A DNA stretch of 64,000 bases, from contig NZ_KN150731.1 in NCBI RefSeq assembly GCF_000754805.1, positions 4,741,642 to 4,805,641 of the forward strand, given 5' to 3'. The notes under the pieces are model-generated. The model was given only the letters and a program-made list of their open reading frames with translations, had not been told where the DNA came from and made no database searches. Made by a program: the position numbers and the translations under genes. Positions 20,592 to 29,843 of this stretch are shown here, in pieces. Numbering within the stretch: position 1 is the stretch's first letter; the number at the start of each line of letters is the position of its first letter. Origin of the DNA: Yersinia frederiksenii ATCC 33641. GTDB taxonomy: Bacteria > Pseudomonadota > Gammaproteobacteria > Enterobacterales > Enterobacteriaceae.

Positions 20592-20626
20592 AAACCGGAG
20601 GAAGATGAATACCTTGCCTCCGGTTT
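20592..20626. terminator. Bidirectional terminator between dsrB and the chemoreceptor gene
   Basis: AAACCGGAGG (20592-20601) pairs with CCTCCGGTTT (20617-20626). There are A's on the left and TTTTGTT on the right, so it can serve both converging genes. Confidence 0.8.
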
Positions 20627-20677
20627 TGTTATCTACTTTTATTAATCATAACTCGACTGAATTATTACTGATGTAAC

Positions 20678-22417
20678 TCAGAAGGTTTCCCAATTCAGCG
20701 AGTCATCACCTGATTTTTTATTTAGATTGGTTTGATTTTGGCCTGTCGACATCGGTGTTGGCGTTTTAAGTGTTGTGGACGGGTTACGGCCCTTCAAATG
20801 GAATACCGCCACCGCTTGAGTCAATACTTCAGCTTGCTGTTCCAGAGAAGCTGCTGCTGCGGATGCTTCCTGCACTAAAGAGGCATTCTGCTGTGTAACA
20901 TTGTCCATCTCGGACACGGCTTGCGCCACCTGACTAATACCACGGCTTTGCTCATCAGATGCTGATGCAATCTCACCCATAATATCCGTTACATGGGTGA
21001 CGGCGGTGACTATCTCTTTCATAGTCTTACCCGCATCGGACACCAGAATTGAGCCATCGCCAATAAGATCAACTGAAGCTTCAATCAATGATTCAATCTC
21101 TTTGGCGGCATCGGCACTGCGCTGTGCCAAATTACGAACTTCACTGGCTACCACGGCAAATCCACGACCTTGTTCACCTGCGCGGGCGGCCTCAACGGCT
21201 GCATTTAATGCCAGGATATTAGTTTGGAAAGCAATGCTATTAATGACGTTGGTGATTTCAGCAATTTTCATTGAACTGAGGGATATTTTATCCATAGTGC
21301 TGACAACATCGTTAACGATATCACCGCCTTGGGCCGCTTTTCCTGATGCATTAGCAGCCAGTTGGCTAGCATGGTGTGCATTTTCCGCATTCTGTTTCAC
21401 TGTGGCAGTGAGTTGCTCCATGCTGGCAGCCGTTTGCTCGAGCGAAGCCGCTTGTTGCTCAGTTCGGGCGGAAAGGTCAGTATTGCCCAATGCAATTTCA
21501 CTGGAACCTTGATAGATAGATTCAGCACTGCTGCGAACGGCTTCAACCGTTAAGGATAATGAGTCCTGCATTTGTTGAATATTGTTGCCTAGCACACCGA
21601 TTTCATTGCGCCCAAATGAGACAGAGCTTTGTGTTAAATCACCTTGAGCGATGCGCTGGATCCGCTCTACCAACCAGTTAATCGGCTTGATAATCACTTT
21701 GCTGATCACCAAGAAAGCAATGACTGTCAGTAACAGCGCGAGAATAAAGGCTCCGCCCATCAGAATGTAGCCCAGACGCGCTTCTTGTTGAGCTGTCAGA
21801 TTGATTTGATTGGCCCGCTCAGTGCGATATTTGACGGCTTTTAACAGTGGTTCATTGTAGGCATCATCTAACTGATTGAGTTTTTCTGCCTCTAGCGAAA
21901 TGACTTCTTCAAAATGCCCCTCTTTGGTCGCGGCCAGCATGAGTTTCATCCCGTCGTCGCGATACTCTTCGTAAGCTTTTTTCAGCGGCGCATCTAGCGC
22001 GGTGTCGGTTTCGGATTTTATCGGGCGGTTATAGTAGAGGTTAAACATTTGCTGAGATTGAGAAAGAAGACTTTCTGCATTTTTCAGACCTTGTTGATAA
22101 CCTTGCGTGTCACCGATACGTGCCGATGATGCCGCTTGAATCAAAATAAGGCGCGCAGTACGCAGGTGGTTCGAGCTGTTAGACAGGCCCAGGCGGATAT
22201 CCAGTTCTTGAGTCGCTTCTTCCAGCGATTGGTTACTTTGTTTTAAAAAGTAGCCAGAGGTACCAATTGCCGCTGCAAATAACAGCAGTATTCCCGCCAA
22301 AATGGCGATAAACAGAGTGACCAGACGCATATTATTAACAAATAATACTTTCGTATCTTTATTATGTTCTGGCGTTATTTTTATATCCGATGACTTATGC
22401 GTACTTCCACGTTTCAT
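20678..22417 (-). CDS. Methyl-accepting chemotaxis protein with NWETF tail
   Basis: A 579-residue transmembrane chemoreceptor. After about 30 cytoplasmic residues there is a first TM (about 31-53), a four-helix-bundle periplasmic domain (55-215), a second TM, a HAMP domain, and the signalling hairpin with the conserved tip [20 protein letters not shown]. It ends in NWETF, the docking pentapeptide for CheR and CheB, so it should be a major high-abundance type receptor. The Tsr-type Arg-Asn ligand residues are not evident, so the ligand is unknown. It lies outside the che operon with a sigma-28-like promoter upstream. Confidence 0.95.
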   Translation of the reverse strand: MKRGSTHKSSDIKITPEHNKDTKVLFVNNMRLVTLFIAILAGILLLFAAAIGTSGYFLKQSNQSLEEATQELDIRLGLSNSSNHLRTARLILIQAASSARIGDTQGYQQGLKNAESLLSQSQQMFNLYYNRPIKSETDTALDAPLKKAYEEYRDDGMKLMLAATKEGHFEEVISLEAEKLNQLDDAYNEPLLKAVKYRTERANQINLTAQQEARLGYILMGGAFILALLLTVIAFLVISKVIIKPINWLVERIQRIAQGDLTQSSVSFGRNEIGVLGNNIQQMQDSLSLTVEAVRSSAESIYQGSSEIALGNTDLSARTEQQAASLEQTAASMEQLTATVKQNAENAHHASQLAANASGKAAQGGDIVNDVVSTMDKISLSSMKIAEITNVINSIAFQTNILALNAAVEAARAGEQGRGFAVVASEVRNLAQRSADAAKEIESLIEASVDLIGDGSILVSDAGKTMKEIVTAVTHVTDIMGEIASASDEQSRGISQVAQAVSEMDNVTQQNASLVQEASAAAASLEQQAEVLTQAVAVFHLKGRNPSTTLKTPTPMSTGQNQTNLNKKSGDDSLNWETF

Positions 22418-22592
22418 TATTAGTTCCGTTTCTATAGTCGCTCGAGGAAAGGTCCTTGCCTTATATATCCTTACTTGGTGCTCCGTGCTGTTAACTGACA
22501 GATGGCAACACCAGTAACTCTGGACGTAGGCTTCGCTACTTAAAGTTAATCCACCCCTATATTTGAAATAATCTTCACAGTCCTTTAAGAAC

Positions 22593-22619
22593 CTATCGGC
22601 AACGGCCCTAAAATAGTTA
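22593..22619 (-). promoter_or_regulatory. Sigma-28-like promoter of the chemoreceptor gene
   Basis: On the - strand TAACTATT, 11 bases, then GCCGATAG. The -10 matches 7 of 8 of GCCGATAA; the -35 matches 5 of 8 of TAAAGTTT. It lies about 175 bases before the start codon. Confidence 0.6.
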
Positions 22620-22669
22620 GGGCTATAAATGAGATCACGATCGCAATTTGGATTAAAGGTTCATTAAAT

Positions 22670-23188
22670 TTATGTAATTGTGTCAATGACTTGATGGGGG
22701 GTTCCCCAGCGCTGCGCACAAGTTACACAGGCTAGGCGAAGAGGAATTACAGCCACTGTGCTGTTGCTTTTCCGAGAGGTGAGGCGGGCAACCTCCAGTG
22801 CCACTGTGTGCTGGATAATGATATTGGTGCGCGTAGGCATAGAATTGGGCCCCAATAGGTCGTTTCGGGCTGCGGTTGATAATCGCCAGTCGGTGAAGCG
22901 GGGCATTGGTGTGTAAGCGGATTCAGCCACCACTGGTCTGATAATCCCCCACAATGGCATCCCATGCCGATGGTAATGGCCAGTTTATCGGTTTCAATGA
23001 CCACCCAACCCATAAGGAAGCCAAATGGCTATTAACAGTGACTAAGAGGCACAAACTAACGGCGTTACCGGAAATACTGATGGCAGTTGTTCCTCTCCGA
23101 CAAACACTAATTGATCCTTAGGGAGGCCGAGATAACCCAAACTTTGCCATAAATGGTGCGTTAGTGTTGTTGTGAGTGGTGTTGTCAT
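22670..23188 (-). pseudogene. Decayed CaiB/BaiF-type CoA-transferase
   Basis: A remnant of a family III CoA-transferase-like gene, full length normally about 450 residues. The start is intact (GGAG before ATG 23188), with LWQSLGYLGLP and LPSVFPVTPLV. A stop follows after about 48 codons. The homology resumes in another frame as LASLWVGWSLKPINWPLPSAW then GDYQTSGG, a TGA where the family has Trp, then IRLHTNAPLHR. Further frame changes lead to a CAQRWGTPHQ segment. A section after LVCAS appears to be missing. It is not translatable as one protein. Family assignment is by remembered motif pattern. Confidence 0.75.
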
Positions 23189-23335
23189 GAACTGCTCCAG
23201 TGATAACGTGATATTTGCAGTGTAGCCTACTAGGCGAGTTTTTCGATTGAGACCGATGAATATGATATGTGGCAATACAGTATTATTAAAAACTGATATT
23301 CTTAATATTATGCTATTACTTATTTAACGGATATT

Positions 23336-23373
23336 GGTTTAAGTTTTGTTTAGAAATATAACCTTTACATAAT
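23336..23373 (+). promoter_or_regulatory. PhoP box and promoter of mgtC
   Basis: GGTTTA (23336-23341), five bases, TGTTTA (23347-23352) is an exact match to the PhoP box consensus. CATAAT at 23368-23373 is a good -10. mgtC is a classical PhoP/low-magnesium target. This gives a leader of about 350 bases before mgtC. Confidence 0.88.
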
Positions 23374-23418
23374 TATCACACGCAATTATAATCGTGGAAA
23401 ATTTCGGTGGAGAAACTA

Positions 23419-23460
23419 ATGGATACGCAAAGTAGTAGTCAAATAAGCAAGGCAAGCTAA
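23419..23460 (+). CDS. 13-residue leader peptide of mgtC
   Basis: A short ORF, MDTQSSSQISKAS, with a GGTGGAG ribosome site 5-9 bases upstream, near the 5' end of the predicted PhoP-driven transcript. Its last codons form the left arm of a hairpin (GGCAAGC), so translation would open that hairpin. Salmonella mgtCBR also has leader ORFs (mgtM, mgtP), but this peptide is neither and contains no prolines. It is rich in Ser and Gln. Translation is inferred. Confidence 0.55.
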   Translation: MDTQSSSQISKAS

Positions 23461-23699
23461 CTCATCTCCCACTGATTTGTTGCTTGCCGAAAAATGGCGG
23501 GCAGCACCCTCTCTGTATTTCCTGAGCTGTGCATACCCCAAAAATTATTTAACTCGATGAATATCATCGAGGGCATTAATTCGGGTTTTTATTATGGTAT
23601 TTAACAACCACGCACTCTTTCCTCCAGGCACTAATACTGGTTATTGCTGATTTCCTTCGGGGATATATCAGCACGATTACCTGTGTGCTAAATAGCACA
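23451..23699 (+). promoter_or_regulatory. Structured mgtC leader with competing hairpins
   Basis: GCTTGCC (23482-23488) can pair exactly with GGCAAGC (23451-23457), overlapping the leader ORF stop, or with GGGCAGC (23499-23505), so the two hairpins exclude each other. Further stems follow: CTCGATGA/TCATCGAG (23553-23571), TGCTGAT...C-TTCG-G...ATCAGCA (23645-23673, a UUCG tetraloop), and TGTGCT/AGCACA (23684-23699). The layout suits transcription attenuation or ribosome-site control of mgtC. Confidence 0.6.
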
Positions 23700-23736
23700 T
23701 GATTATTCTACCAATGATTAATTCATGGAGAGAATC

Positions 23737-24435
23737 ATGGCATTAACTCCTTTTGTCGTAAATTTATTACTGGCGATGTGTCTGGGCGCGTTAATTGGTG
23801 CTGAAAGACAATGGCGCCAGCGTATGGCTGGTTTACGGACTAATGCATTGGTCGCGACCGGTGCTGCGGTATTTATTCTTAGCTCTTATGCAACATCCCC
23901 TGATAGTCCAGGCCGAATTGCTGCTCAAGTGGTTTCCGGTATTGGTTTCCTCGGCGCTGGCGTGATAATGCGTGAAGGCATGAATATTCGTGGACTGAAC
24001 ACGGCCGCCACACTCTGGTGTTCCGCAGGGATTGGCGTGCTTTGTGGTCTGGGACTGTATTGGAATGCTGTTGTTGCGACTGCCGTTATCCTTTGCGCCA
24101 ATATATTGCTACGTGAAGCGGCGCAACGAATTAATATGCAGCCTCAGCAGCAAGCTGTTGATTTAGAAGTCCGTTATCGGATTCAAGTCACTTGTGGCGC
24201 TGAGGACGAAGTCTTGGTTCGCACGCTCATTTTACAGGCACTAAATGGTGTGGCATTACGATTACAGTCTCTTTGTAGCGCTGATATTGCCAGGCCGGGG
24301 CAGCTAGAGGTCTGTGCTGAAATTATGGCAACTCCGGCAGAACAAAAAGAAATTGAAAGTATTGTTTGCCGTGTCAGTTTAGAGCGCAGTGTCAGCTCCA
24401 TTCACTGGCGTATTGCATCTGAATTACCGGTATAG
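23737..24435 (+). CDS. mgtC: MgtC virulence/magnesium-stress membrane protein
   Basis: A 232-residue inner-membrane protein with four or five N-terminal transmembrane segments and an ACT-like soluble C-terminal domain. LGALIGAERQWRQRMAGLRTN and SGIGFLGAGVIMREG are MgtC hallmarks. In Salmonella it inhibits the F1Fo ATP synthase and supports survival in macrophages and low Mg2+. The start is set at ATG 23737, which has GGAGAG 4 bases upstream; an in-frame ATG at 23725 would place that site inside the gene. mgtB follows after 272 bases. Confidence 0.92.
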   Translation: MALTPFVVNLLLAMCLGALIGAERQWRQRMAGLRTNALVATGAAVFILSSYATSPDSPGRIAAQVVSGIGFLGAGVIMREGMNIRGLNTAATLWCSAGIGVLCGLGLYWNAVVATAVILCANILLREAAQRINMQPQQQAVDLEVRYRIQVTCGAEDEVLVRTLILQALNGVALRLQSLCSADIARPGQLEVCAEIMATPAEQKEIESIVCRVSLERSVSSIHWRIASELPV

Positions 24436-24485
24436 CATTTATTTGGTATTGCAAGAATTGTGGTAATGCCAATTGTAGTGAACAT

Positions 24486-24506
24486 GATTAATTCAGAGAA
24501 TTAATC
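24486..24506 (+). other. Hairpin in the mgtC-mgtB gap
   Basis: GATTAATTC (24486-24494) and GAATTAATC (24498-24506) form a perfect 9-base-pair stem with a 3-base loop in the 272-base gap. It may act in processing or differential expression of mgtB. Confidence 0.5.
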
Positions 24507-24560
24507 AGTGGTTTAAAATGGAATAAATAATGCTAACCCATGTGGTAGTAAGGAGTCGTT

Positions 24561-24602
24561 ATGGACGATCACCCCGGAGTTAACTCAATTAGCCGCTGCT
24601 AA
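24561..24602 (+). CDS. Possible 13-residue leader peptide before mgtB
   Basis: ORF MDDHPGVNSISRC with a strong AAGGAG ribosome site 5 bases before ATG 24561, placed about 100 bases before mgtB. It has the same length as the mgtC leader ORF but no obvious sequence similarity. It could be a translated leader for mgtB. It has a Pro near its start. Expression is not shown. Confidence 0.45.
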   Translation: MDDHPGVNSISRC

Positions 24603-24707
24603 TTAAATATAAATACAAAGTTGGCAGCGCAATAATAGTTCAGCACATTTATCTCTCAGCCATTGAGCGGATAAGTCCTGTGCGTTTAGAATTAAAAGAG
24701 AAGCGTT

Positions 24708-27407
24708 ATGACCAAATTTAAAAAGACAGCTACAGGCCAAGGTAATAATAAAAAATCGTTTACTATTGCGCTAGAGGCTAAAAATAGCCTGGACCAAACA
24801 TTATCCAAGCTAAATGCAAATTTGAATGGATTGACAGAGGAAGATGCTCAAGAACGTTTGGAATTATATGGTATTAATCAGGTTGCACATGAGAAAGCTC
24901 CTCCAGCATGGGTTCAGCTCTTATCGGCATTTAATAACCCTTTTATTTTTGTTTTAATGATTTTGGCAGCAATCAGCTTTTTTACTGATTATTGGTTGCC
25001 TCTGCAAAAGGGTGAAGAAACGGATCTGGTTGGCGTCAGTATTATTGTAACGATGGTACTCATTAGTGGGTTGCTGCGCTTCTGGCAGGAATATCGTACT
25101 AATAAGGCTGCGGAAGCACTGAAATCGATGGTGCGCACCACGGCAACAGTGTTACGTCGTAGTAGTCACAGTGCTCAACCGGCAAAAAAAGAAATAGCCA
25201 TTAAACATCTGGTGCCGGGCGATATCATTCTATTATCTGCCGGGGATATGATTCCGGCTGATTTAAGACTGATTAAATCCAGAGATTTGTTTATCAGTCA
25301 GGCTATTCTGACGGGCGAAGCGATACCCATTGAGAAATATGATGCAATGGGCGCAGTTACTTCAAAGTCAGTCGATGCGAATACCAGCAGCGAAAGCGAA
25401 TTACTCGAGCTATCTAATGTTTGTCTGATGGGGACTAACGTTGCCAGCGGAACAGCGATGGCAGTGGTGGTTGCTACTGGTGGGCATACTTATTTCGGGT
25501 CGCTTGCCAAGTCGATTGTCGGCAATCGTGCGCAAACTGCTTTTGACCGTGGGGTTAATAGTGTCAGTTGGTTATTGATTCGCTTTATGTTGGTGATGGT
25601 ACCAATTGTATTGTTGATTAATGGCTTCACTAAAGGGGACTGGAGCGAAGCTGCGCTGTTTGCATTGGCTGTTGCAGTCGGGTTGACCCCCGAAATGCTG
25701 CCGATGATTGTCAGTTCCAACCTGGCGAAAGGCGCGATAGCAATGTCGCGGCGAAAAGTTGTGGTTAAGCGACTGAATGCAATACAGAACTTTGGCGCAA
25801 TGGATGTGTTATGTACTGATAAAACCGGGACTTTAACCCAAGACCGCATCATTCTTGAGCACCATTTAGATGCGCGTGGCAGCAATGATAGCCAAGTATT
25901 ACAGTTGGCATGGCTCAATAGTTTTCATCAAAGTGGCATGCGCAACTTGATGGATCAGGCCGTTATCAAATTCAGTCGCGGCAAGCCAGAAATTGATGCT
26001 TTACGCAGCTTTAATAAGGTTGATGAGCTACCGTTTGATTTCGTCCGTCGCCGTTTATCCATCGTAGTAAAAGATGAGCAACAACATCAGCAGCTGATTT
26101 GTAAAGGTGCAGTAGAAGAGATGCTTAGCATCTGCACCCATGTACGTGAAGGTGATGAAGTTTATGCACTGGATGATGCTCGTCGCATGTCATTACTGGC
26201 GCTCGCCACGCAATATAATGAAGATGGTTTTCGTGTTTTGCTGCTGGCCACCCGCGAGTTGGGCAAGCAAGTCAGCGAATTACCTTTAAACATTGCAGAT
26301 GAGCGCGATTTGGTCGTTCAGGGCTTATTGACCTTCCTTGATCCACCTAAAGAGAGCGCCGAGGCTGCGATTACCGCATTACGTGAAAATGGTGTTGCCA
26401 TCAAAGTATTAACCGGTGATAACCCTATTATTACGGCCAAAATTTGTCGCGATGTTGGGCTGGAACCTGGCGAACCGCTCAGTGGCCGAGCGATTGAGGA
26501 TATGGATGATGAAACACTGGCGCGTGAGGTGGAGCTACGCACCGTGTTTACCAAACTGACACCATTGCAAAAATCACGAGTGCTGAAAATGCTGCAAAGT
26601 AATGGGCATACTGTCGGGTTCTTGGGAGATGGCATCAATGATGCACCAGCACTGCGTGATGCAGATGTGGGGATCTCAGTAGATACCGGGACGGATATTG
26701 CTAAAGAGTCAGCCGATATTATTTTGCTCGAAAAGAATTTGATGGTGTTAGAGGAGGGCGTGATTAAGGGACGCGAAACTTTTGGGAACATCATCAAGTA
26801 CCTGAATATGACCGCCAGTTCTAATTTCGGTAATGTCTTCTCTGTCTTGGTTGCCAGTGCCTTTATTCCATTCTTGCCGATGCTCGCCATCCATTTGCTG
26901 TTGCAAAACCTGATGTATGATATCTCTCAGCTCTCTCTACCGTGGGATAAAATGGACAAAGAGTTTTTACGTAAACCGCGTAAGTGGGATGCGAAGAACA
27001 TTGGCCGTTTTATGCTATGGATTGGGCCAACTTCCTCCATTTTTGATATTACAACTTTCGCCCTGATGTGGTTTGTTTTTGCCGCAAACAGTGTTGAACA
27101 TCAGGCATTGTTCCAGTCTGGCTGGTTCATTGAAGGTTTGCTGTCACAAACGTTAGTTGTCCATATGCTGCGCACACAAAAAATCCCGTTTATTCAAAGT
27201 ACTGCGGCGTTGCCTGTGCTATTGACTACCGGAGTAATTATGGCAATTGGTATTTATATTCCATTCTCACCTTTAGGGACATTAGTTGGGTTGCAACCAT
27301 TACCATGGCAATATTTCCCATGGCTGGCGGGCACGTTGATCAGCTACTGCGTCGTTGCGCAACTGATGAAGCAATTCTATATTCGCCGCTTCGGTAAGTG
27401 GTTCTAA
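24708..27407 (+). CDS. mgtB: Magnesium-importing P-type ATPase MgtB
   Basis: An 899-residue inner-membrane P3B-type ATPase importing Mg2+. It carries the actuator motif LTGEAIPIEK, the phosphorylation site CTDKTGTLT, the nucleotide site (KGAVEEM), and hinge motif GDGINDAPALRDADVG. About ten transmembrane segments, the last six after the catalytic domains, fit the family (908 residues in Salmonella). GAGAAGCG precedes ATG 24708. It is downstream of mgtC, as in Salmonella; a terminator follows. MgtB versus MgtA rests on the linkage to mgtC. Confidence 0.93.
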   Translation: MTKFKKTATGQGNNKKSFTIALEAKNSLDQTLSKLNANLNGLTEEDAQERLELYGINQVAHEKAPPAWVQLLSAFNNPFIFVLMILAAISFFTDYWLPLQKGEETDLVGVSIIVTMVLISGLLRFWQEYRTNKAAEALKSMVRTTATVLRRSSHSAQPAKKEIAIKHLVPGDIILLSAGDMIPADLRLIKSRDLFISQAILTGEAIPIEKYDAMGAVTSKSVDANTSSESELLELSNVCLMGTNVASGTAMAVVVATGGHTYFGSLAKSIVGNRAQTAFDRGVNSVSWLLIRFMLVMVPIVLLINGFTKGDWSEAALFALAVAVGLTPEMLPMIVSSNLAKGAIAMSRRKVVVKRLNAIQNFGAMDVLCTDKTGTLTQDRIILEHHLDARGSNDSQVLQLAWLNSFHQSGMRNLMDQAVIKFSRGKPEIDALRSFNKVDELPFDFVRRRLSIVVKDEQQHQQLICKGAVEEMLSICTHVREGDEVYALDDARRMSLLALATQYNEDGFRVLLLATRELGKQVSELPLNIADERDLVVQGLLTFLDPPKESAEAAITALRENGVAIKVLTGDNPIITAKICRDVGLEPGEPLSGRAIEDMDDETLAREVELRTVFTKLTPLQKSRVLKMLQSNGHTVGFLGDGINDAPALRDADVGISVDTGTDIAKESADIILLEKNLMVLEEGVIKGRETFGNIIKYLNMTASSNFGNVFSVLVASAFIPFLPMLAIHLLLQNLMYDISQLSLPWDKMDKEFLRKPRKWDAKNIGRFMLWIGPTSSIFDITTFALMWFVFAANSVEHQALFQSGWFIEGLLSQTLVVHMLRTQKIPFIQSTAALPVLLTTGVIMAIGIYIPFSPLGTLVGLQPLPWQYFPWLAGTLISYCVVAQLMKQFYIRRFGKWF

Positions 27408-27449
27408 CGGTTTTTGTTTAGAGTCTAACTATACTGTTTTATATAACAA

Positions 27450-27473
27450 TTCCGGGGCCATGAGGCCCCGGAA
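27450..27473. terminator. Terminator between mgtB and curA
   Basis: TTCCGGGGCC (27450-27459) pairs with GGCCCCGGAA (27464-27473) across ATGA. It lies between converging genes; T-runs are modest, but the GC-rich stem is strong. Confidence 0.75.
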
Positions 27474-27496
27474 TGATGACACTCTTTTTATTGCGG

Positions 27497-28531
27497 CTAT
27501 TCGTTACTGACGCGAATCACCAGCTTGCCAAAGTTTTTGCCCTCAAGCAGGCCAATAAAAGCTTGTGGCGCATTTTCCAATCCTTCGACCAGATCTTCCC
27601 TAAACTTGATTTTCCCTTGCTCAACCCAAGGGGTCATGTGCTGCAAGAAATCACCAAAATGCGGGGCGTAGTCATCAAAGATAATAAATCCTTGCATCCG
27701 AATCCGTTTTCTCAAAATGATGCTCTGTAACAGAGGTAAACGGTCTGGGCCATCAGGCAACTCGGTGTCGTTATAGCGTGCAATTAAGCCACATACCGGG
27801 ATACGGGCACGTGGGTTGAGTAACGGTAATACCGCGTCAAAGACGGCCCCACCAACATTCTCATAATAAATATCAATACCTTCCGTACAGGCTTTTTCCA
27901 GTTGTTGCACAAAATCGGTGGCACGATGATCAAGACAAGCATCGAAGCCTAACTCTTCGACCACATAACGGCATTTTTCTGCGCCGCCAGCAACGCCGAT
28001 GACTCTACATCCTTTCAACTTGCCGATTTGCCCCACAACTGAACCTACCGCGCCGCTGGCTGCGGCAACCACTATTGTCTCCCCGGTTTTGGGCTGACCA
28101 ATATCCAACAAACCCATATAAGCGGTGAAACCTGGCATGCCCAGCACTCCTAAAGCACGTGATGGGTGTGAGAATTGTGGCCCTAGATTGCGAATACCGG
28201 TGCCATCAGAGAGCGAGTAATCTTGCCAGCCACTGCTAGCCAGAACCCAGTCGCCGACTTGAAAATCAGGATGTTTTGAGATTTCGACTCGCGAAACCGC
28301 ACCACCCACCATGACCTCTCCAACTTCAACCGGGGGAGCATAGGACGGTGCATCGCTCATTCGGCCGCGCATATAGGGGTCAAGAGAGAGATAGCGGGTG
28401 CGAAGCAATATCTGACCTGCTGCGGGCTGTGGAATAGGCTGAATATCTAGTGTGAAATTTTCAGCAGTTGGTGTGCCATGCGGGCGTGAAGCCAGCAGAA
28501 TACGGCGGTTATTGCTTTTATCTTGTGGCAT
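27497..28531 (-). CDS. curA: NADPH-dependent curcumin reductase CurA family oxidoreductase
   Basis: A 344-residue zinc-free medium-chain reductase that reduces alpha,beta-unsaturated ketones; in E. coli it reduces curcumin. The sequence follows E. coli CurA (345) closely: YLSLDPYMRGRMSD, LGMPGFTAYMGLLDIGQPK, the Rossmann motif AAASGAVGSVVGQ, and YYENVGG. GGGA precedes ATG 28531. It is monocistronic and convergent with mgtB. The natural substrate is not known. Confidence 0.88.
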   Translation of the reverse strand: MPQDKSNNRRILLASRPHGTPTAENFTLDIQPIPQPAAGQILLRTRYLSLDPYMRGRMSDAPSYAPPVEVGEVMVGGAVSRVEISKHPDFQVGDWVLASSGWQDYSLSDGTGIRNLGPQFSHPSRALGVLGMPGFTAYMGLLDIGQPKTGETIVVAAASGAVGSVVGQIGKLKGCRVIGVAGGAEKCRYVVEELGFDACLDHRATDFVQQLEKACTEGIDIYYENVGGAVFDAVLPLLNPRARIPVCGLIARYNDTELPDGPDRLPLLQSIILRKRIRMQGFIIFDDYAPHFGDFLQHMTPWVEQGKIKFREDLVEGLENAPQAFIGLLEGKNFGKLVIRVSNE

Positions 28532-28684
28532 CAGATTCCCTTACCTGTAAGAAGTCAATCGGGGTAGTGACGAGAGAGTGTGCTGAAAATCATAGTAGAA
28601 CTCTTCAGGATGGTTTCAGCTAATAGTGCGAAAGACACTGCTATTTGACTAAGTAGACGCAATAAGGAGGAAGAGTGCCGCAGA

Positions 28685-29104
28685 TCAGAGAGGAACAACC
28701 AGCACATCAACCATACTGGTATTAATTAGTCGGGCAGATGAACAGGAAAATTTATTCATCAGACTTGCACTATGATTGCCACATATCACTAAATCAACAT
28801 GCTGTTGCTGACAGAAATATGCCATGCTGTCGGCAAATTCACCATGCGCAATATTTCTACTCTCAATGGGATAATCAGCATTGGCAACTAACTCCGCCAT
28901 AAATAATTGCGCTTCTTCTTGTATCACACAACGCAAATCACCCAGCATAGGTGCCGCATAGCTGCTATACATTTCGGGTTCTGTTGTCAGGGTAATTAGC
29001 GAGACCTTGCCATTATAGGGTCGAACGATGGAAACCGCTTTATTAACCAATTGTTGGCTATCAGCTGTGAGGGCGACTGCGACCAGCACATTCCTGTACC
29101 CCAT
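28685..29104 (-). CDS. uspC: Universal stress protein UspC
   Basis: A 139-residue cytoplasmic UspA-superfamily protein. It matches E. coli UspC (142), e.g. NVLVAVALTADSQQLV, AAPMLGDLR and DLVICGNH. In E. coli, uspC also stands next to flhDC and affects motility and salt stress. The ATP-binding Gly-rich motif of the UspFG class is absent, as usual for UspA/C/D. GGAG precedes ATG 29104. The gene is divergent from flhDC with a 1-kb shared upstream region. Confidence 0.88.
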   Translation of the reverse strand: MGYRNVLVAVALTADSQQLVNKAVSIVRPYNGKVSLITLTTEPEMYSSYAAPMLGDLRCVIQEEAQLFMAELVANADYPIESRNIAHGEFADSMAYFCQQQHVDLVICGNHSASLMNKFSCSSARLINTSMVDVLVVPL

Positions 29105-29770
29105 AATTAAGCTCCTATAAGCGTTGCTATAACTTAAAGATTAGGGGATCACACCTTTCAGAAATGAGAGTTTAATCACACTTGACCACTGATAGGTAAT
29201 AAAGCCAGTAATAGCGGGGCTTTATTAGATGAGGCAACACAAAACAGGCTATGAAACTTATGTTTCAAACATTATTAATTAATTAATCTTACATTTCAGT
29301 TACAGGGATCTGCAAAAGTACAGATATGAACCAAAGTTGAAAATGTGCGGATGAAAATGTGTACGGGAGAGTAGGAATGAAATATATGGTTACCTTTGTT
29401 GCCTTTATTAATACGTGTCGTCGATTTTTTTAACGCTAAAAGGTAAATAGGTTAATAAATAGTCGCAAAATGTTTTTTTTGCGACAGCATAAGTATTCGT
29501 TAAAACCAAATAGTTTAGGAAGGTTACTTATAGGATTTTCGAGTTACAAACCCCTACATTAGTCCTTAATGCTAATAATTTAGAGTTATGACAGATTTAT
29601 GTTCTGCTATTTTGCTTTAGGAATGCTTTTGTTCGAATTGATCTAAAAACACTAAGAATTGGGCCTATATTACTAGTTTTTTAGCTCTTTTCTGACTTCT
29701 GATTGTTTTTTGAACACATGAATGGTTAAAAAGTGACCAAAAAGTGCGACACGGAACAACTTTATATTTT
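29105..29770. promoter_or_regulatory. Extended upstream region between uspC and flhD
   Basis: About 670 AT-rich bases with no gene. It is likely the binding area of multiple motility regulators acting on flhDC, but I can name sites only in the promoter-proximal part listed separately. Confidence 0.5.
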
Positions 29771-29796
29771 ATTTTTGTGATGTATATCACATTACA
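29771..29796 (+). promoter_or_regulatory. CRP-cAMP site of the flhDC promoter
   Basis: TGTGA (29776-29780), six bases, TCACA (29787-29791) is a perfect CRP core. Its centre lies about 63 bases before a TAGAGT -10-like hexamer (29844-29849), close to the -71.5 placement in E. coli flhDC. It implies catabolite control of motility. Confidence 0.88.
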
Positions 29797-29843
29797 TTTA
29801 AAATGAATCACTAGTCACATTGTATGTGCTAGCGATTCGGGAG

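Noticed and set aside
22747-23013. 88-codon ORF MGWVVIETDK...
   Set aside because: It is an out-of-frame reading of the CoA-transferase pseudogene; the homologous frame is different and broken.
23553-23590. Hairpin plus T-run in the mgtC leader as a full intrinsic terminator
   Set aside because: The T-run is separated from the stem by about 14 bases, so a classical terminator cannot be claimed.
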